A DNA stretch of 64,000 nucleotides from Bradyrhizobium hereditatis. GTDB lineage: Bacteria > Pseudomonadota > Alphaproteobacteria > Rhizobiales > Xanthobacteraceae. Shown here piece after piece: positions 9,105 to 17,154 of this stretch; within the stretch, counting starts at the first letter, position 1, and each line of letters starts with the position of its first letter. The notes below the pieces were generated by a model. The model was not told the origin of the DNA and searched no databases. It saw only the letters and a list, made by a program, of their open reading frames with translations. The translations under genes and the position numbers were made by a program. The stretch is taken from NCBI RefSeq assembly GCF_020329435.1, contig NZ_JAGKJK010000001.1, positions 434,001-498,000 on the forward strand. The letters run 5' to 3'.

Positions 9105-9376
9105 GGTTGTTCCCCGCAATTGGTTTTTGAGTCGGCGATCGCGACCCGCCTGAGCCCATGTTGGCCGGTATTCGACCGAAGCAGATGTAGTCTAATAGTT
9201 CGAGCGCTCAGCTCGAGCCGCTCGCGGAGCGGTGGCACCATCAATTTGTCCGCTTCAACTAACCGTGACCAGGTAAAAACTTTGCGGTGAGGCCGGTAAC
9301 AACCCGGGTCGCAGCATCGTCGTTGGGAAGGCGGCAGACGTCGCATCCAAGAAACCAACCCAAAGGACGACCATCC

Positions 9377-9610
9377 ATGACCACCACGACCCGTATCAGC
9401 CTCGGCCTTTCTGCCGCGCTCGTTTCGCTTGGCCTTGCCTTCGCGCCAGCCGCCTTCGCTCAGGACAAGATGGGCAAGGGCGACGGCATGAAGAAAGAGT
9501 CCATGTCAAAGGACGCGATGTCCAAGGATGCGATGAAGAAGGACGACAGCATGAAAAAGGATGGGATGAAGCATGACGGCATGATGAAAGACGGCATGAA
9601 GAAGAACTGA
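9377..9610 (+). CDS. pentapeptide MXKDX repeat protein, secreted
   Basis: A 77-residue protein with a signal peptide ending at AFA (residue 28), followed by a mature part made almost only of Met, Lys, Asp, Ser and Gly. The units follow the MxKD pattern (for example MSKDAMSKDAMKKD). AAAGGACGA precedes the ATG at 9377; the frame extends upstream but without a ribosome site. This family is known from Bradyrhizobium relatives and its function is not established. The methionine- and acid-rich repeats suggest metal (copper) or oxidant interaction, which is inference only. Confidence 0.85.
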   Translation: MTTTTRISLGLSAALVSLGLAFAPAAFAQDKMGKGDGMKKESMSKDAMSKDAMKKDDSMKKDGMKHDGMMKDGMKKN

Positions 9611-9766
9611 GCCGTACGTCATTCCAGGGCGATGCGCAGCATCGAAGCAGGGTGCGTAATTGTGCACCTGAGACTCTCGAAATTCCCTGGTGCGCAATTG
9701 CGCACCTGAGGTCTGGCGCTTGCGCACCAGCCCGGAATGACCGGAGAATAGTGATACGCGGCGCGG

Positions 9767-10120
9767 CTACTTCTTCTTGCCCTTGCTCTTGCGCGCGGCA
9801 TAGCGGGCGTCGCGCCGCGCTTTCTGCTCGGCTTCCAGCGCGGCCTGCCGGGCCGCCTCTTCTTCCTTTTCGCGCGCGATCCGGGCGGCTTCGGCTGCGG
9901 CGGCCTCGGCCTCGCGACGCTTCTGCTCGGCCTTTGCGGCTTCCTTGGCCTCTTTGGCCTTGGCGCGCGCGGCGGCGATAGCCTCGCGCTCGGCCTGACG
10001 GCGCTTCACCTCGGGATCGTCGGGTCCCGGCTGGGCGCGAAACTTGTTTAGAATGTTCTGGCGCGCCTGCATCGCGGCCTTCTGGCGGTCCGTGAAGCCC
10101 GGTTCCTTGAATCCACTCAT
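9767..10120 (-). CDS. DUF6481-like charged coiled-coil protein
   Basis: A 117-residue cytoplasmic protein. A short N-terminal segment (MSGFKEPGFTDRQKAAM) precedes a long, highly charged Ala/Glu/Lys/Arg helix (residues about 40-110) and a very basic tail (RKSKGKKK). It matches what I remember of DUF6481 proteins in Bradyrhizobium. There is no enzymatic motif. The basic tail could bind nucleic acid or ribosomes, but the function is unknown. Confidence 0.75.
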   Translation of the reverse strand: MSGFKEPGFTDRQKAAMQARQNILNKFRAQPGPDDPEVKRRQAEREAIAAARAKAKEAKEAAKAEQKRREAEAAAAEAARIAREKEEEAARQAALEAEQKARRDARYAARKSKGKKK

Positions 10121-10249
10121 ATTGAAGAGGCCTTGTCGCTTTCACTCTTGGGGTTGGACGCGCCACGGGCGCGGAATGGCGCCTAGGTAAGTGAACCCGG
10201 GGCAAAATGCCAGCGTCGAAAGACGGCCGGCGGAGCAGGGGAGGCCTGC

Positions 10250-10384
10250 GTGAAAAGCAAATGGCCCAAACTGATCCTGATGAGCGGGCTTACATCAGGC
10301 TGGCTGCTCTATCAATTGGCAACGGCGACCCCCCAGGCCCGGGGTTGGCCTTCATGCAATACAGCCTGCGCGCCTGCGCGCTGA
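10250..10384 (+). CDS. candidate small membrane protein (44 aa)
   Basis: A GTG at 10250 follows GGGGAGG by five bases and opens a 45-codon frame beginning VKSKWPKLILMSGLTSG and continuing WLLYQLATATP, a lysine-flanked hydrophobic helix typical of small inner-membrane proteins. The C-terminal half has two cysteines. The overlapping longer frame at 10207-10494 has no such features. Only the ribosome site and the composition support it. Confidence 0.35.
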   Translation: MKSKWPKLILMSGLTSGWLLYQLATATPQARGWPSCNTACAPAR

Positions 10385-10490
10385 TTGTTCCGCGCGGCTC
10401 GCCGGTGATGCTCGCCTCGGAAAAGTGCCCCAAGCGATCCCGGAGGCCCGTCTCGATGGATCGAAACGGACCTTTTGATCCACAAACTCT

Positions 10491-10736
10491 CTAGAAGCTT
10501 TCGCGATGCCCGCCGGACCCGAGAACGCGCGCGACGGTCCTCGCCGTCATCGCTACCCGATCGGCAATCCTTTGCGCTTCCAGCCGGTCGCGGGCCTTCT
10601 CCCTGACGATGATCTCGATCAGCTCGAGCCGCTTGGTCTCGTCGACTGCTTGCGCCAGCAATTGCTTGTAGCGCTGGTAGTCGTAGATCGCTTCCTGCTT
10701 GCCGAAATCCTGTTTGTTCGTTTCTTGCTTGTCCAT
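10491..10736 (-). CDS. hypothetical protein, small and helical
   Basis: An 81-residue cytoplasmic protein that I do not recognise. It is rich in charged residues and predicted mostly helical, with a helix-turn-like centre (ELIEIIVREKARDRLEA). There are no signal peptide or membrane segments. Codon use is like that of the surrounding genes. Confidence 0.55.
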   Translation of the reverse strand: MDKQETNKQDFGKQEAIYDYQRYKQLLAQAVDETKRLELIEIIVREKARDRLEAQRIADRVAMTARTVARVLGSGGHRESF

Positions 10737-10932
10737 CGCACGCCCCGCACACGCGGCTGCCCTGATTCGTCAGTCTCGATCAAGAGTTGCAAACGCGCAA
10801 CGGATTTACGTGAGTTATACCCATTTCCCCGTCCATCGGGCCCGCGCACAAGCCCGTGTAGTGTGAAGCCGTTCACAGATACCGCGGAGGGCCGCTCCTA
10901 TCCTGCCGGCTCCCGAAACAGGAGCGACCGCC

Positions 10933-11181
10933 ATGCCACACGATTGGTGGACCCGCAGAAGCCTCGTTCTCGCTGCCGCCGCCCTAGTGCTGGTCTGCGT
11001 CATTGGTCTCGCCGCGTTCGGCGTGTCTACGCCGGCGCCGGTTGCGAGCGCAGCCCTTGGTCCGGACTGGCAGTGCAGCAGGTTGATGTTCGTCTTCACG
11101 ACCTGCAGCCGGATCAAGCACACCCAGTCCACGCCCGTCCGTGTCGCCAAAATCCCCGTGTGCGGGCGGCTGCGGACGTAA
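10933..11181 (+). CDS. hypothetical secreted or membrane-anchored small protein
   Basis: An 82-residue protein with an N-terminal hydrophobic segment (residues about 10-30, preceded by TRR) and a short extracytoplasmic part. That part has three cysteines (DWQCSR, TTCSRI, PVCGRL), suggesting disulfide or metal coordination. CAGGAG lies about ten bases upstream of the ATG. Function unknown. Confidence 0.55.
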   Translation: MPHDWWTRRSLVLAAAALVLVCVIGLAAFGVSTPAPVASAALGPDWQCSRLMFVFTTCSRIKHTQSTPVRVAKIPVCGRLRT

Positions 11182-11225
11182 TAGGATCGGGTCGGAAACG
11201 GAGCTGGCCAGAACTGGAGCGTCCG

Positions 11226-11528
11226 ATGCGAAATCTGTCCTGTGCCATGATAGCAGTGTCAGCGGCTCTCGTATTCATGCCGGTCGGCATTGTACTGGCG
11301 CAGGGCACACCGGATGGCGGGACTGCGACGGCGGCGCCGTCATCCACCGCCGCGCCGGAAACTTCAGCTCCTGAAAAGGAGAAGGCGGCGCCGAAGAAAA
11401 AGAAACCAGCCAGGATGACGCGGCAGCAGGAGATCGATCGTTCGATCGAACGCGGCACGGTGCCTGCGCGCTACAGGCGTTCGGTGCCGAAGGAGTATCA
11501 TCGGTATATTCCATTCGATAGGCGGTAG
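11226..11528 (+). CDS. hypothetical secreted Ala/Pro/Lys-rich protein
   Basis: A 100-residue protein with a signal peptide (residues 1-25, ending VLA-QG) and a low-complexity Ala/Thr/Pro/Glu linker with the basic run PKKKKPAR. The basic, tyrosine-containing C-terminus includes PARYRRSVPKEYHRYIP. The start at 11226 has GGAG upstream; the frame continues further 5' without a plausible start. No domain recognised. Confidence 0.6.
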   Translation: MRNLSCAMIAVSAALVFMPVGIVLAQGTPDGGTATAAPSSTAAPETSAPEKEKAAPKKKKPARMTRQQEIDRSIERGTVPARYRRSVPKEYHRYIPFDRR

Positions 11529-11775
11529 GACGAGGCGAAACGCTTGCACGCGCCAAGCGGTCGGAATGCCGCGAACGCTGATCCTGATGTAGCGTCGCCG
11601 ATCCGGCGTGGCATTTTACCTGTCATGCAGACCAGTTTGTTACACGTGAACGCGTACGCGCTCGCTCCCGTACTCGTACGGATTGGCTGGGCAGACAAGG
11701 CGCATCTATAACAGCGGCGCTTGCAGCGGGGGGCAGGGCGTTCGTTCATCACAACGGGCGCTACCACTGGAGGCC

Positions 11776-11810
11776 ACGAGGCCCGGACTCCTAGGCACTC
11801 CGGGCCTCGT
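11776..11810. repeat. perfect 12-bp inverted repeat hairpin
   Basis: ACGAGGCCCGGA, 11-base loop, TCCGGGCCTCGT. The stem is perfect over 12 bp and very GC-rich, with no T-run on either side. It lies in 11529-11997, where I see no convincing gene. It could be a factor-dependent terminator for 11226-11528, a structured small RNA element or a short palindromic repeat. Confidence 0.5.
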
Positions 11811-11997
11811 CTACTCCCATCTCAAACGGCCGAGCCGCTTCGCCGTTCGCTCCGAGCATGGCGCGGATGACATTGCGACCGATCGGCTTCGTCGCTGTTT
11901 TCCCACGGGCGTTGCGCGCAGAAAACGATGCTGGCGTTGCCCGCGAGGGCTCAAAATTCACCCTAAATTCGCCTTTTGCTCCAATGGCCGGATTTCG

Positions 11998-12144
11998 GTG
12001 CTAGAGAGTCTGTGGAACGGGTGGAAAAAAGCGGCAATCGGAATGAGCGCGCTGCTCGCCTTCATCGTCCTGGAGTTGATGGCGGTCGTCGGCGGTGTTG
12101 CGGTCTTTCTGGGCCTCGTCCTCAGCCCAGTAGCCGGTAAATGA
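11998..12144 (+). CDS. candidate small membrane protein (48 aa)
   Basis: A GTG start (or ATG at 12043) opens a short frame with a Trp/Lys-rich amphipathic start (LWNGWKKAAIG) and one strong transmembrane helix (LLAFIVLELMAVVGGVAVFL). The ribosome-binding signal is weak. It is converging and overlapping by 23 bases with another candidate small gene on the minus strand. Supported only by membrane-helix composition. Confidence 0.3.
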   Translation: MLESLWNGWKKAAIGMSALLAFIVLELMAVVGGVAVFLGLVLSPVAGK

Positions 12145-12232
12145 GGCCGGTAGAGGCACCGGCCAGGCAGAAGGCGAGCGCCATACACACCAGCGTTTCG
12201 TCGCGATTGAATTCGGGTGGTGGCGGGCTCAA
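12122..12232 (-). CDS. candidate small membrane protein (36 aa)
   Basis: A TTG start preceded by GAGGGAA opens a 36-residue frame with a polar N-terminus (SPPPPEFNRDETL) followed by one hydrophobic helix (VCMALAFCLAGASTGLIY). The layout resembles annotated very small inner-membrane proteins of this genus. The weak points are the TTG start and the overlap with the plus-strand candidate. Confidence 0.3.
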   Translation of the reverse strand: MSPPPPEFNRDETLVCMALAFCLAGASTGLIYRLLG

Positions 12233-12662
12233 CGCTTCCCTCGCGCTCAGGCAGTCGTGAGACAAGGAAAACGCGTCACAAGCGCTCTGTTCCATCCGGG
12301 GTCCGGCCGTTTTTGCGCCCGTTCGGTTCCCCTGATGACTGGAAGCCAGCTCCCGAATCAAAACCGCGGACAAAATCGTTAAGATTCAACGGCTTTTTAA
12401 AGCCTCTTTAAACCATAAATGAGTTCCTGTTGGGGCCGCACCGCCGCGCGGCCCGAATAGCCGGGCGCCGACCCTTCACCTACCCCAGGGAGACGAGCGC
12501 TCGGCTATTATGGGCAACCAACGCGAGCGACCACGCCGCGGATCGGGTACGGCGGCCGTCTCCCGGGTGGTCACAGCCAAACCTGATAACGGCGATCCAA
12601 GGTCGACAGAGAGACATTCGAGCTTGGCAATCCAATTACGCCTTGGCCGACGGCATCCCTCG
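12233..12662. other. intergenic stretch without convincing gene
   Basis: Open frames here on both strands are short and of shadow composition. An AT-rich patch at about 12370-12420 (GGCTTTTTAAAGCC is self-complementary) could hold a promoter or a weak hairpin. I see no RNA gene. Confidence 0.4.
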
Positions 12663-13067
12663 CTACTCGTACCCCGCGCGACGCACTGTGACGCGGCACA
12701 GGCCGTCGCAGCCGATCTCGCGTGCGGCGCCGAGCGAGAAGTCGAGAACACGCCCGCGGGCGTAAGGACCGCGATCTTGCACCGGGCAGCGAATTTTTCT
12801 GCCGTTCTCGAGATTGGTTACGACGAAGATAGTGCCGAACGCTTCGGTGCGATGCGCGCATGAGACCTCATTGGCCTTGAAGCGTTTGCCGCGCGCATCC
12901 CACTTGCCTTCCCAATAGACGGAAGCTTCCTGATCATCCGCCGGCGGGCGGGCAATCCGTCCCATCCATTTTTCCTGAAACGTTTCAGCGCACGCATGCG
13001 ACGATGCCAGCGCCAACGTTAGCGCCGCAAGCCGCAGCCGCGAAGCACCTCGGCGATACCCTGCCAT
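12663..13067 (-). CDS. RlpA-like double-psi beta-barrel protein, secreted
   Basis: A 134-residue secreted protein with a signal peptide ending ACA (residues 25-27). It has one double-psi beta-barrel of the RlpA type: CAHRTEAFGT, VVTNLENGR and DRGPYARGRVLDFS match the conserved barrel motifs. RlpA proteins are septal or envelope lytic transglycosylases or peptidoglycan binders. This one is short, has no SPOR domain and no lipobox, so it is a stand-alone barrel whose activity is uncertain. Confidence 0.8.
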   Translation of the reverse strand: MAGYRRGASRLRLAALTLALASSHACAETFQEKWMGRIARPPADDQEASVYWEGKWDARGKRFKANEVSCAHRTEAFGTIFVVTNLENGRKIRCPVQDRGPYARGRVLDFSLGAAREIGCDGLCRVTVRRAGYE

Positions 13068-13390
13068 GACGCCAACATTCTGTTGGGGGCGGGCTCACGC
13101 ACCCGCTGGAGGTTCCAGCCGCAGGTTTCCTGTCGACTATGACGCCGGCGTGGCGGGGCTGCGGCGGCTTTGCGTCAAGTTCTATGTCTTAATCAATCAA
13201 AAGTTGTGGACGACAGAATAGAAACTTGCTGCATCTACAAGTAGAGTCCGCTATGATTGCTCCGTTGTGGTTACGTCATGCGGCAGAGCCAATAGGACCT
13301 TTTCGGCCCGAAAGAGGTTCTAAATCGGCCTTAATCTGCTCATGTTTGCTGCCAACCATGAAAACCGTCGAATCATGATTGGGGACGGTC
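13068..13390. other. AT-rich upstream region of the H-NS-like gene
   Basis: About 320 bases without a gene. The stretch from about 13180 to 13260 is clearly more AT-rich than its surroundings, as is common at promoters of autoregulated H-NS-type genes. No palindrome or hexamer pair is convincing enough to call a promoter. Confidence 0.4.
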
Positions 13391-13708
13391 ATGAACCGAA
13401 ATGACCTCAAATCAATGTCCACGGATGAGTTGTGGGCACTCCATGAAGAAGTAGCTTCGAGGCTTGCAACGGCGCTCCTCGCAGAGAAGCGCCTGCTTGA
13501 AGATCGGCTGAAGCAGCTCAAGGTTGGCATCGAAGCTGAGCGCACATCGACCGGGCGCCGCCCGTATCCAACGGTCGTTCCGAAATTCCGGAATCCCGAT
13601 CGGCCGTCGGAGACTTGGGCAGGACGAGGAAAGACGCCGCGCTGGCTCGCTGCGAAACTGAAGTCCGGCAAGCGGATTGATGACTTCCGTATCAGGGGCG
13701 TAGCCTAG
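13391..13708 (+). CDS. H-NS histone family nucleoid-associated protein
   Basis: A 105-residue DNA-binding protein. Residues about 4-50 form the helical oligomerisation part (SMSTDELWALHEEVASRL). The C-terminal domain ends in the AT-hook-like core TWAGRGKTPRWL (residues 75-86), followed by the family ending KSGKRIDDFRI. The start at 13391 has GGGGACGG just upstream. Such proteins bind AT-rich minor grooves and silence acquired DNA. It lies a few kilobases from a probable genomic island, which is suggestive but may be coincidental. Confidence 0.88.
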   Translation: MNRNDLKSMSTDELWALHEEVASRLATALLAEKRLLEDRLKQLKVGIEAERTSTGRRPYPTVVPKFRNPDRPSETWAGRGKTPRWLAAKLKSGKRIDDFRIRGVA

Positions 13709-13753
13709 GCTGGCTCGCAACCTTTTGGCTGCGGCGGGCTTGCCTTCGGCTAC

Positions 13754-14194
13754 TTACCGATTGGTTTTCTGAAGACCGGGGGACGCCGCTGATCTGCTGC
13801 GCGCGAACGAGGCTTGGCTCGCAGGGCTTGATGCCCCGTTGCGCGTTTCGTCTTTCGTGACGGCGATCTGGGGCGAGATGCTGGCGTCACAGTCTCCCTT
13901 CGGCTTGCTTTTCTCCTGCCGGCTGTCCTTCAGCTTGCCTTGGCTCGCGCGCTCCGCATCGAGCGTGCTTTCGATATGCGCCTCAAGCGCCCTGATGATT
14001 CCCATGCGCGCGAATAGCATGGGTCCGCGGTCTTCAGCGGCGTCGATGAGCATCTGAATGGCAAGCCGCCATTCCTGGCGGTCACGTTCCGATTGGGGAA
14101 GGGTCCTGATGTAGTTGGCGGCATCTCGTAGGGTTTGCGCTGGCGGTCCCTTCGGGAGCGGCACAGGCTGAGCGAACGGACGGTCCCAGGACAT
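13754..14194 (-). CDS. hypothetical protein (MSWDRPF family)
   Basis: A 146-residue cytoplasmic protein beginning MSWDRPFAQPVPLP, an N-terminus I recognise from Bradyrhizobium hypothetical proteins. ATG at 14194 is preferred over an upstream one because GGGAG precedes it. The N-terminal two thirds (LRDAANYIRTLP, EDRGPMLFARMGIIRAL) is helical and conserved-looking; the tail is low-complexity and Ser/Lys-rich. Function unknown. Confidence 0.65.
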   Translation of the reverse strand: MSWDRPFAQPVPLPKGPPAQTLRDAANYIRTLPQSERDRQEWRLAIQMLIDAAEDRGPMLFARMGIIRALEAHIESTLDAERASQGKLKDSRQEKSKPKGDCDASISPQIAVTKDETRNGASSPASQASFARSRSAASPGLQKTNR

Positions 14195-14389
14195 ATCGAA
14201 CTCCCGTGACGAATGTCCCAAGCGGGAGCGCCAAAGGATGCGCCAACGCGGTCTATCCAGAGTGAGGCCACATTCCGCGGAACCCGGATTCGACGCGGAG
14301 CCTCGCGGTTAGTTCCTAATCGGCAACCGTTTGTTTCGCGGACGATCCTGGCGCAGGTTCCCGAAAGTTCCCGGCTCTCGGTCGGCGGT

Positions 14390-14641
14390 TCAGTTTTGAA
14401 ACGCAACGCCGACGAGATCGCCTTGCCGCCAGATCACGCGGCACGCGCGCACGGTGTGAAATTTGTCGAAGGTCAATTCGAAATTCAGCGGCAGCAGATT
14501 GAGGCCGTGGAGTTCAATGCCGGCCCCGGAATTGGTGATGTCTTGAACGCGGCAGGTGAGCACGCCGCGCTGGGCGTCGAAAAATAGCAGCGCGTCTTTC
14601 GAAATCGTCGTCCTTGCGACCGATCGGCGTTCGAATTCCAT
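14390..14641 (-). CDS. PilZ domain protein (putative c-di-GMP receptor)
   Basis: An 83-residue single-domain protein with the N-terminal RRSVAR (RxxxR-type) and QDITNSGAGIEL (D/NxSxxG-type) motifs of c-di-GMP-binding PilZ domains. The family's closing strand is VIWRQGDLVGVAF. The start is uncertain: ATG at 14641, or TTG/GTG codons a few positions upstream. Its partner is not evident from neighbours. Confidence 0.8.
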   Translation of the reverse strand: MEFERRSVARTTISKDALLFFDAQRGVLTCRVQDITNSGAGIELHGLNLLPLNFELTFDKFHTVRACRVIWRQGDLVGVAFQN

Positions 14642-14907
14642 CTCCGATACCAATGGTTCACGCCTGCCTTGGCACAGACAGGCTATCGAATTGCCCCTCG
14701 GCGGCAATCAGGTTCACCGTTTTTCGTAAACAATCAATTTTAATGATCCCGGAAAGCTTCGGTACTTTCGCACCGCAGCTCCCGACTATATGGTGGTGTG
14801 CAGTTGCGGGTTGACCACAGCTTCGCCTGTTCCGTCCACGGAACTCATAATCAAGCTTGATGCGCCGACGAAAGACGTGACCTCTCTATGACATAGAGGG
14901 GAATCAT

Positions 14908-15183
14908 ATGAATTTACGTTGGGCGTGTGTGCTGGTGCTGTGTCTGGGAACACCAAGCGCTGGATTTGCGAATGAACAGTCGGGTGTCCTGCGTCGGGTT
15001 TCGTGCTCTGTCGTGCGTTACTACGTCGCGAAGTACAGCGCGCCCGCCGCAGAGCATTGGGCGCGCAGCAAGGGCGCGAGCGACGCAGAGATTGAGGCCG
15101 CGCGGCGCTGCCTGAGGTCTGAGCCTACGCGAACAGCCAAAACTCCATCGCGTCCGCTTGCGCTCGGCACTTACGGTTGGTGA
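14908..15183 (+). CDS. hypothetical small secreted protein
   Basis: A 91-residue protein with a signal peptide (residues 1-21, ending GFA-NE). The mature part is helical (VVRYYVAKYSAPAAEHWARS) with two cysteines. GAGGGGAA lies seven bases before the ATG, a strong ribosome site. No known domain recognised; probably periplasmic. Confidence 0.65.
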   Translation: MNLRWACVLVLCLGTPSAGFANEQSGVLRRVSCSVVRYYVAKYSAPAAEHWARSKGASDAEIEAARRCLRSEPTRTAKTPSRPLALGTYGW

Positions 15184-15327
15184 GCAGCAACGCTGCACAC
15201 TCTGATGACCCGCATGGGCGGAGCACCATCCGGACGCGGGAGCTGTTGCTGGAAAGGTCGTGAAGCCCGGCAACGAGCGCGATTTCGCTCGTCTCTGTTA
15301 GCTCATCCGCCAAACGTGTGAGAATTT

Positions 15328-15603
15328 TCAGTATCGATCATACGACCGCTGGCGCTGGCGCCTCGACTTCGGTCCGCCGTAGTAGGGATTGACCACGCAC
15401 TGAGCCGCTCGTCCCGATGCCGACATCTGGCACTGAGCCATGGTTCGGTAGTGGCACTCGAAATAGTAATCGACAATGCCCTGATAGACCTGCAGGCAAA
15501 CGGGATAGCTCGGATCGTAGGTTTGGGCTCGGGCCGGCGCAGCAAGGGTGATCGTAGCAGCCGTCAAGGCTATCGCCGCGGCAACGGCATGTGACAACTT
15601 CAT
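15328..15603 (-). CDS. DUF3551 domain secreted protein
   Basis: A 91-residue exported protein with a signal peptide ending ARA (residue 26). The mature part carries the DUF3551 pattern YPVCLQVY, YFECHYRTMAQC and ASGRAAQCVVNPYY, including four cysteines likely to form disulfides. This family is expanded in Bradyrhizobium and close relatives and has no established function. Confidence 0.85.
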   Translation of the reverse strand: MKLSHAVAAAIALTAATITLAAPARAQTYDPSYPVCLQVYQGIVDYYFECHYRTMAQCQMSASGRAAQCVVNPYYGGPKSRRQRQRSYDRY

Positions 15604-15770
15604 CTTGATGTCCTCCCCGATTTCCGCAACGTGCGGCGGTCCTCTCCTGACGAGAACAGCGGACCCCCGCGGCTTATTCCAGTAATCGCCTGCGTATGCG
15701 GCAAGCCGACAACAAAATGCGGGATATCGCTGCGCTCGTTCGGGGCGACGCTTAGCTTAACCGCTGCCTT

Positions 15771-16028
15771 TCAGACTTCCCAGTCCTCAAAGCCATATTG
15801 TCGGTAGATGGCGGCGCGATCGGCGTGCGGGTTCAGCCGGCACTTGGCCTGGGCCAGATGCAAGTTGATGGTCCCGGGCTGACAATTGGCCGCCAGCAGC
15901 TTCCGGATGTCGTCCATCTGCTGGCGCGATTGCTGGGTTGGTTCGAGTTGCTCAAGCGCCACCAGGGCGGTCGCGAGCGCTTCCGTGATGACCCATTCGT
16001 CGTGGCCGGTGATTCCCTTTTTTGGCAT
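15771..16028 (-). CDS. hypothetical protein
   Basis: An 85-residue helical cytoplasmic protein starting MPKKGITGHDEWVI. ATG at 16028 with AAAGGATG upstream is preferred; the frame stays open to 16151 and would cross the direct repeat at 16128. No motif recognised. It is the last chromosomal gene before the putative island boundary. Confidence 0.6.
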   Translation of the reverse strand: MPKKGITGHDEWVITEALATALVALEQLEPTQQSRQQMDDIRKLLAANCQPGTINLHLAQAKCRLNPHADRAAIYRQYGFEDWEV

Positions 16029-16127
16029 GACGACCGCATCCTTTGTCAGGCAACGGAAGCAATTCCGGCCGGCATCATACAGAATCCCAGCCGAGACGAG
16101 AATGAAGTCGAAAATGGGGAGCGCGGA

Positions 16128-16142
16128 TGGCGATCCCGGCAG
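16128..16142. repeat. direct repeat, putative distal attachment site
   Basis: TGGCGATCCCGGCAG is identical to the last 15 bases of the tRNA-Arg gene read from its 3' side. Identity stops immediately on both sides, as expected for a duplicated attachment core rather than a second tRNA gene; no cloverleaf can be drawn here. Confidence 0.65.
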
Positions 16143-16356
16143 AACTAGCACAGCGCTTTATCTCATATACTTAGCCTGGCAAACCGCCGTATTGGCCGGT
16201 CCTGAGCGAATTCAGCTTTTTTCAGCATTGGAAAACTGCCGGCCGTCGTGGCTGCGCCGGGCTACACCGGAAATTGGAGAGGGGCGCCCGGAGTCGCCGA
16301 TCGAGCGCGGAACGTCCCGCCCGGAGCGGTATGGGTGTGGCATATGGACCAGATAA

Positions 16357-16785
16357 TTAGGGAACAACGACCCAATACCTACGACCGTTGTGGTTCGGAT
16401 CAGAATTGTCGCTCGTCGAAAAGAAAATTCCGCGCTCGGTCCAATAGGCGAAATGGCCGAGCCCTGTTTTGCTGATCGCCTCGAATGTACTATGACCTGG
16501 GCCAACCGGCGCTTGATCTTCGTATAACTGGATCGGGGAAGAGATGTCATGGCTGTTCTTGGGATCATCAGCCGCGATACTGGTTAGTATCCTGCGCTCT
16601 TCCAGGATTAGATTTCCTCTGTATGCGAAGCCGCTCTCGTTGTGGAAGGGCCGCTTCAGTAAGAGCACTACTTTGCCCGTTGGCTTAGGCTCTTTGTGAG
16701 TGCGCTCGAAATAAGTGGCGAGCGCGAAATATCCGACTACGCCGGCAATTGCTAACGCCCAACTCAGATTTCGCTTGGAAGCCAT
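16357..16785 (-). CDS. hypothetical membrane-anchored protein
   Basis: A 142-residue protein with one N-terminal membrane segment (residues about 8-25) and a predicted extracytoplasmic domain with no recognised motif. Aromatic and Asn/Ser-rich stretches (HFAYWTERGIFFSTSDNS) suggest a beta-rich fold. It is the first gene inside the island's left border. Confidence 0.55.
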   Translation of the reverse strand: MASKRNLSWALAIAGVVGYFALATYFERTHKEPKPTGKVVLLLKRPFHNESGFAYRGNLILEERRILTSIAADDPKNSHDISSPIQLYEDQAPVGPGHSTFEAISKTGLGHFAYWTERGIFFSTSDNSDPNHNGRRYWVVVP

Positions 16786-17154
16786 TAGCCCTCCGCTTCA
16801 ATGGCGAGAAGCTTTATGCTGGCATGCTCGCAGAGGTTGTCGGTCACGATCTCCCGGTTCCGGCCCAGAGCAAAAAACCGATGAAGCCGGTGAGCAAGAG
16901 CTCCTCCTACCATAGGTAATGCGCTCAGCCGAAGGGCTATCGCTCCCTCGTAGGCCCCCTCGAAGCTTAACGCAAATTGGGTCCCGCTTTTTCGGCTCCA
17001 ACCACCACCCGCTGAGCTACCTCACAAGCCTCGGAGGACAATGGACGTAAAGTCGGAAACGCCGCTAATGCGCTGGTCGGAAGGTGTCGTTCCTAGTTAG
17101 CGCCCTAAAGCCGATCAGGGGGCTGGTGGTGTAAGGCCCCGAATATTTGGGTGA
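16786..17154. other. intergenic stretch without convincing gene
   Basis: No supported open frame. A short motif near 17008-17021 resembles a tRNA D-arm on the minus strand but has no matching acceptor, anticodon or T arm. The rest shows nothing clear. Confidence 0.4.

Noticed and set aside
10207..10494. 95-codon plus-strand frame
   Set aside because: Weak start context and no signal, helix or motif; the overlapping 44-codon frame has a much better ribosome site.
12430..12765. 111-codon plus-strand frame
   Set aside because: It overlaps the RlpA-like gene antisense, has shadow composition and no ribosome site.
17008..17040. tRNA-like D-arm motif on the minus strand (TAGCTCAGCGGG)
   Set aside because: No matching acceptor stem, anticodon arm or T arm can be found around it.
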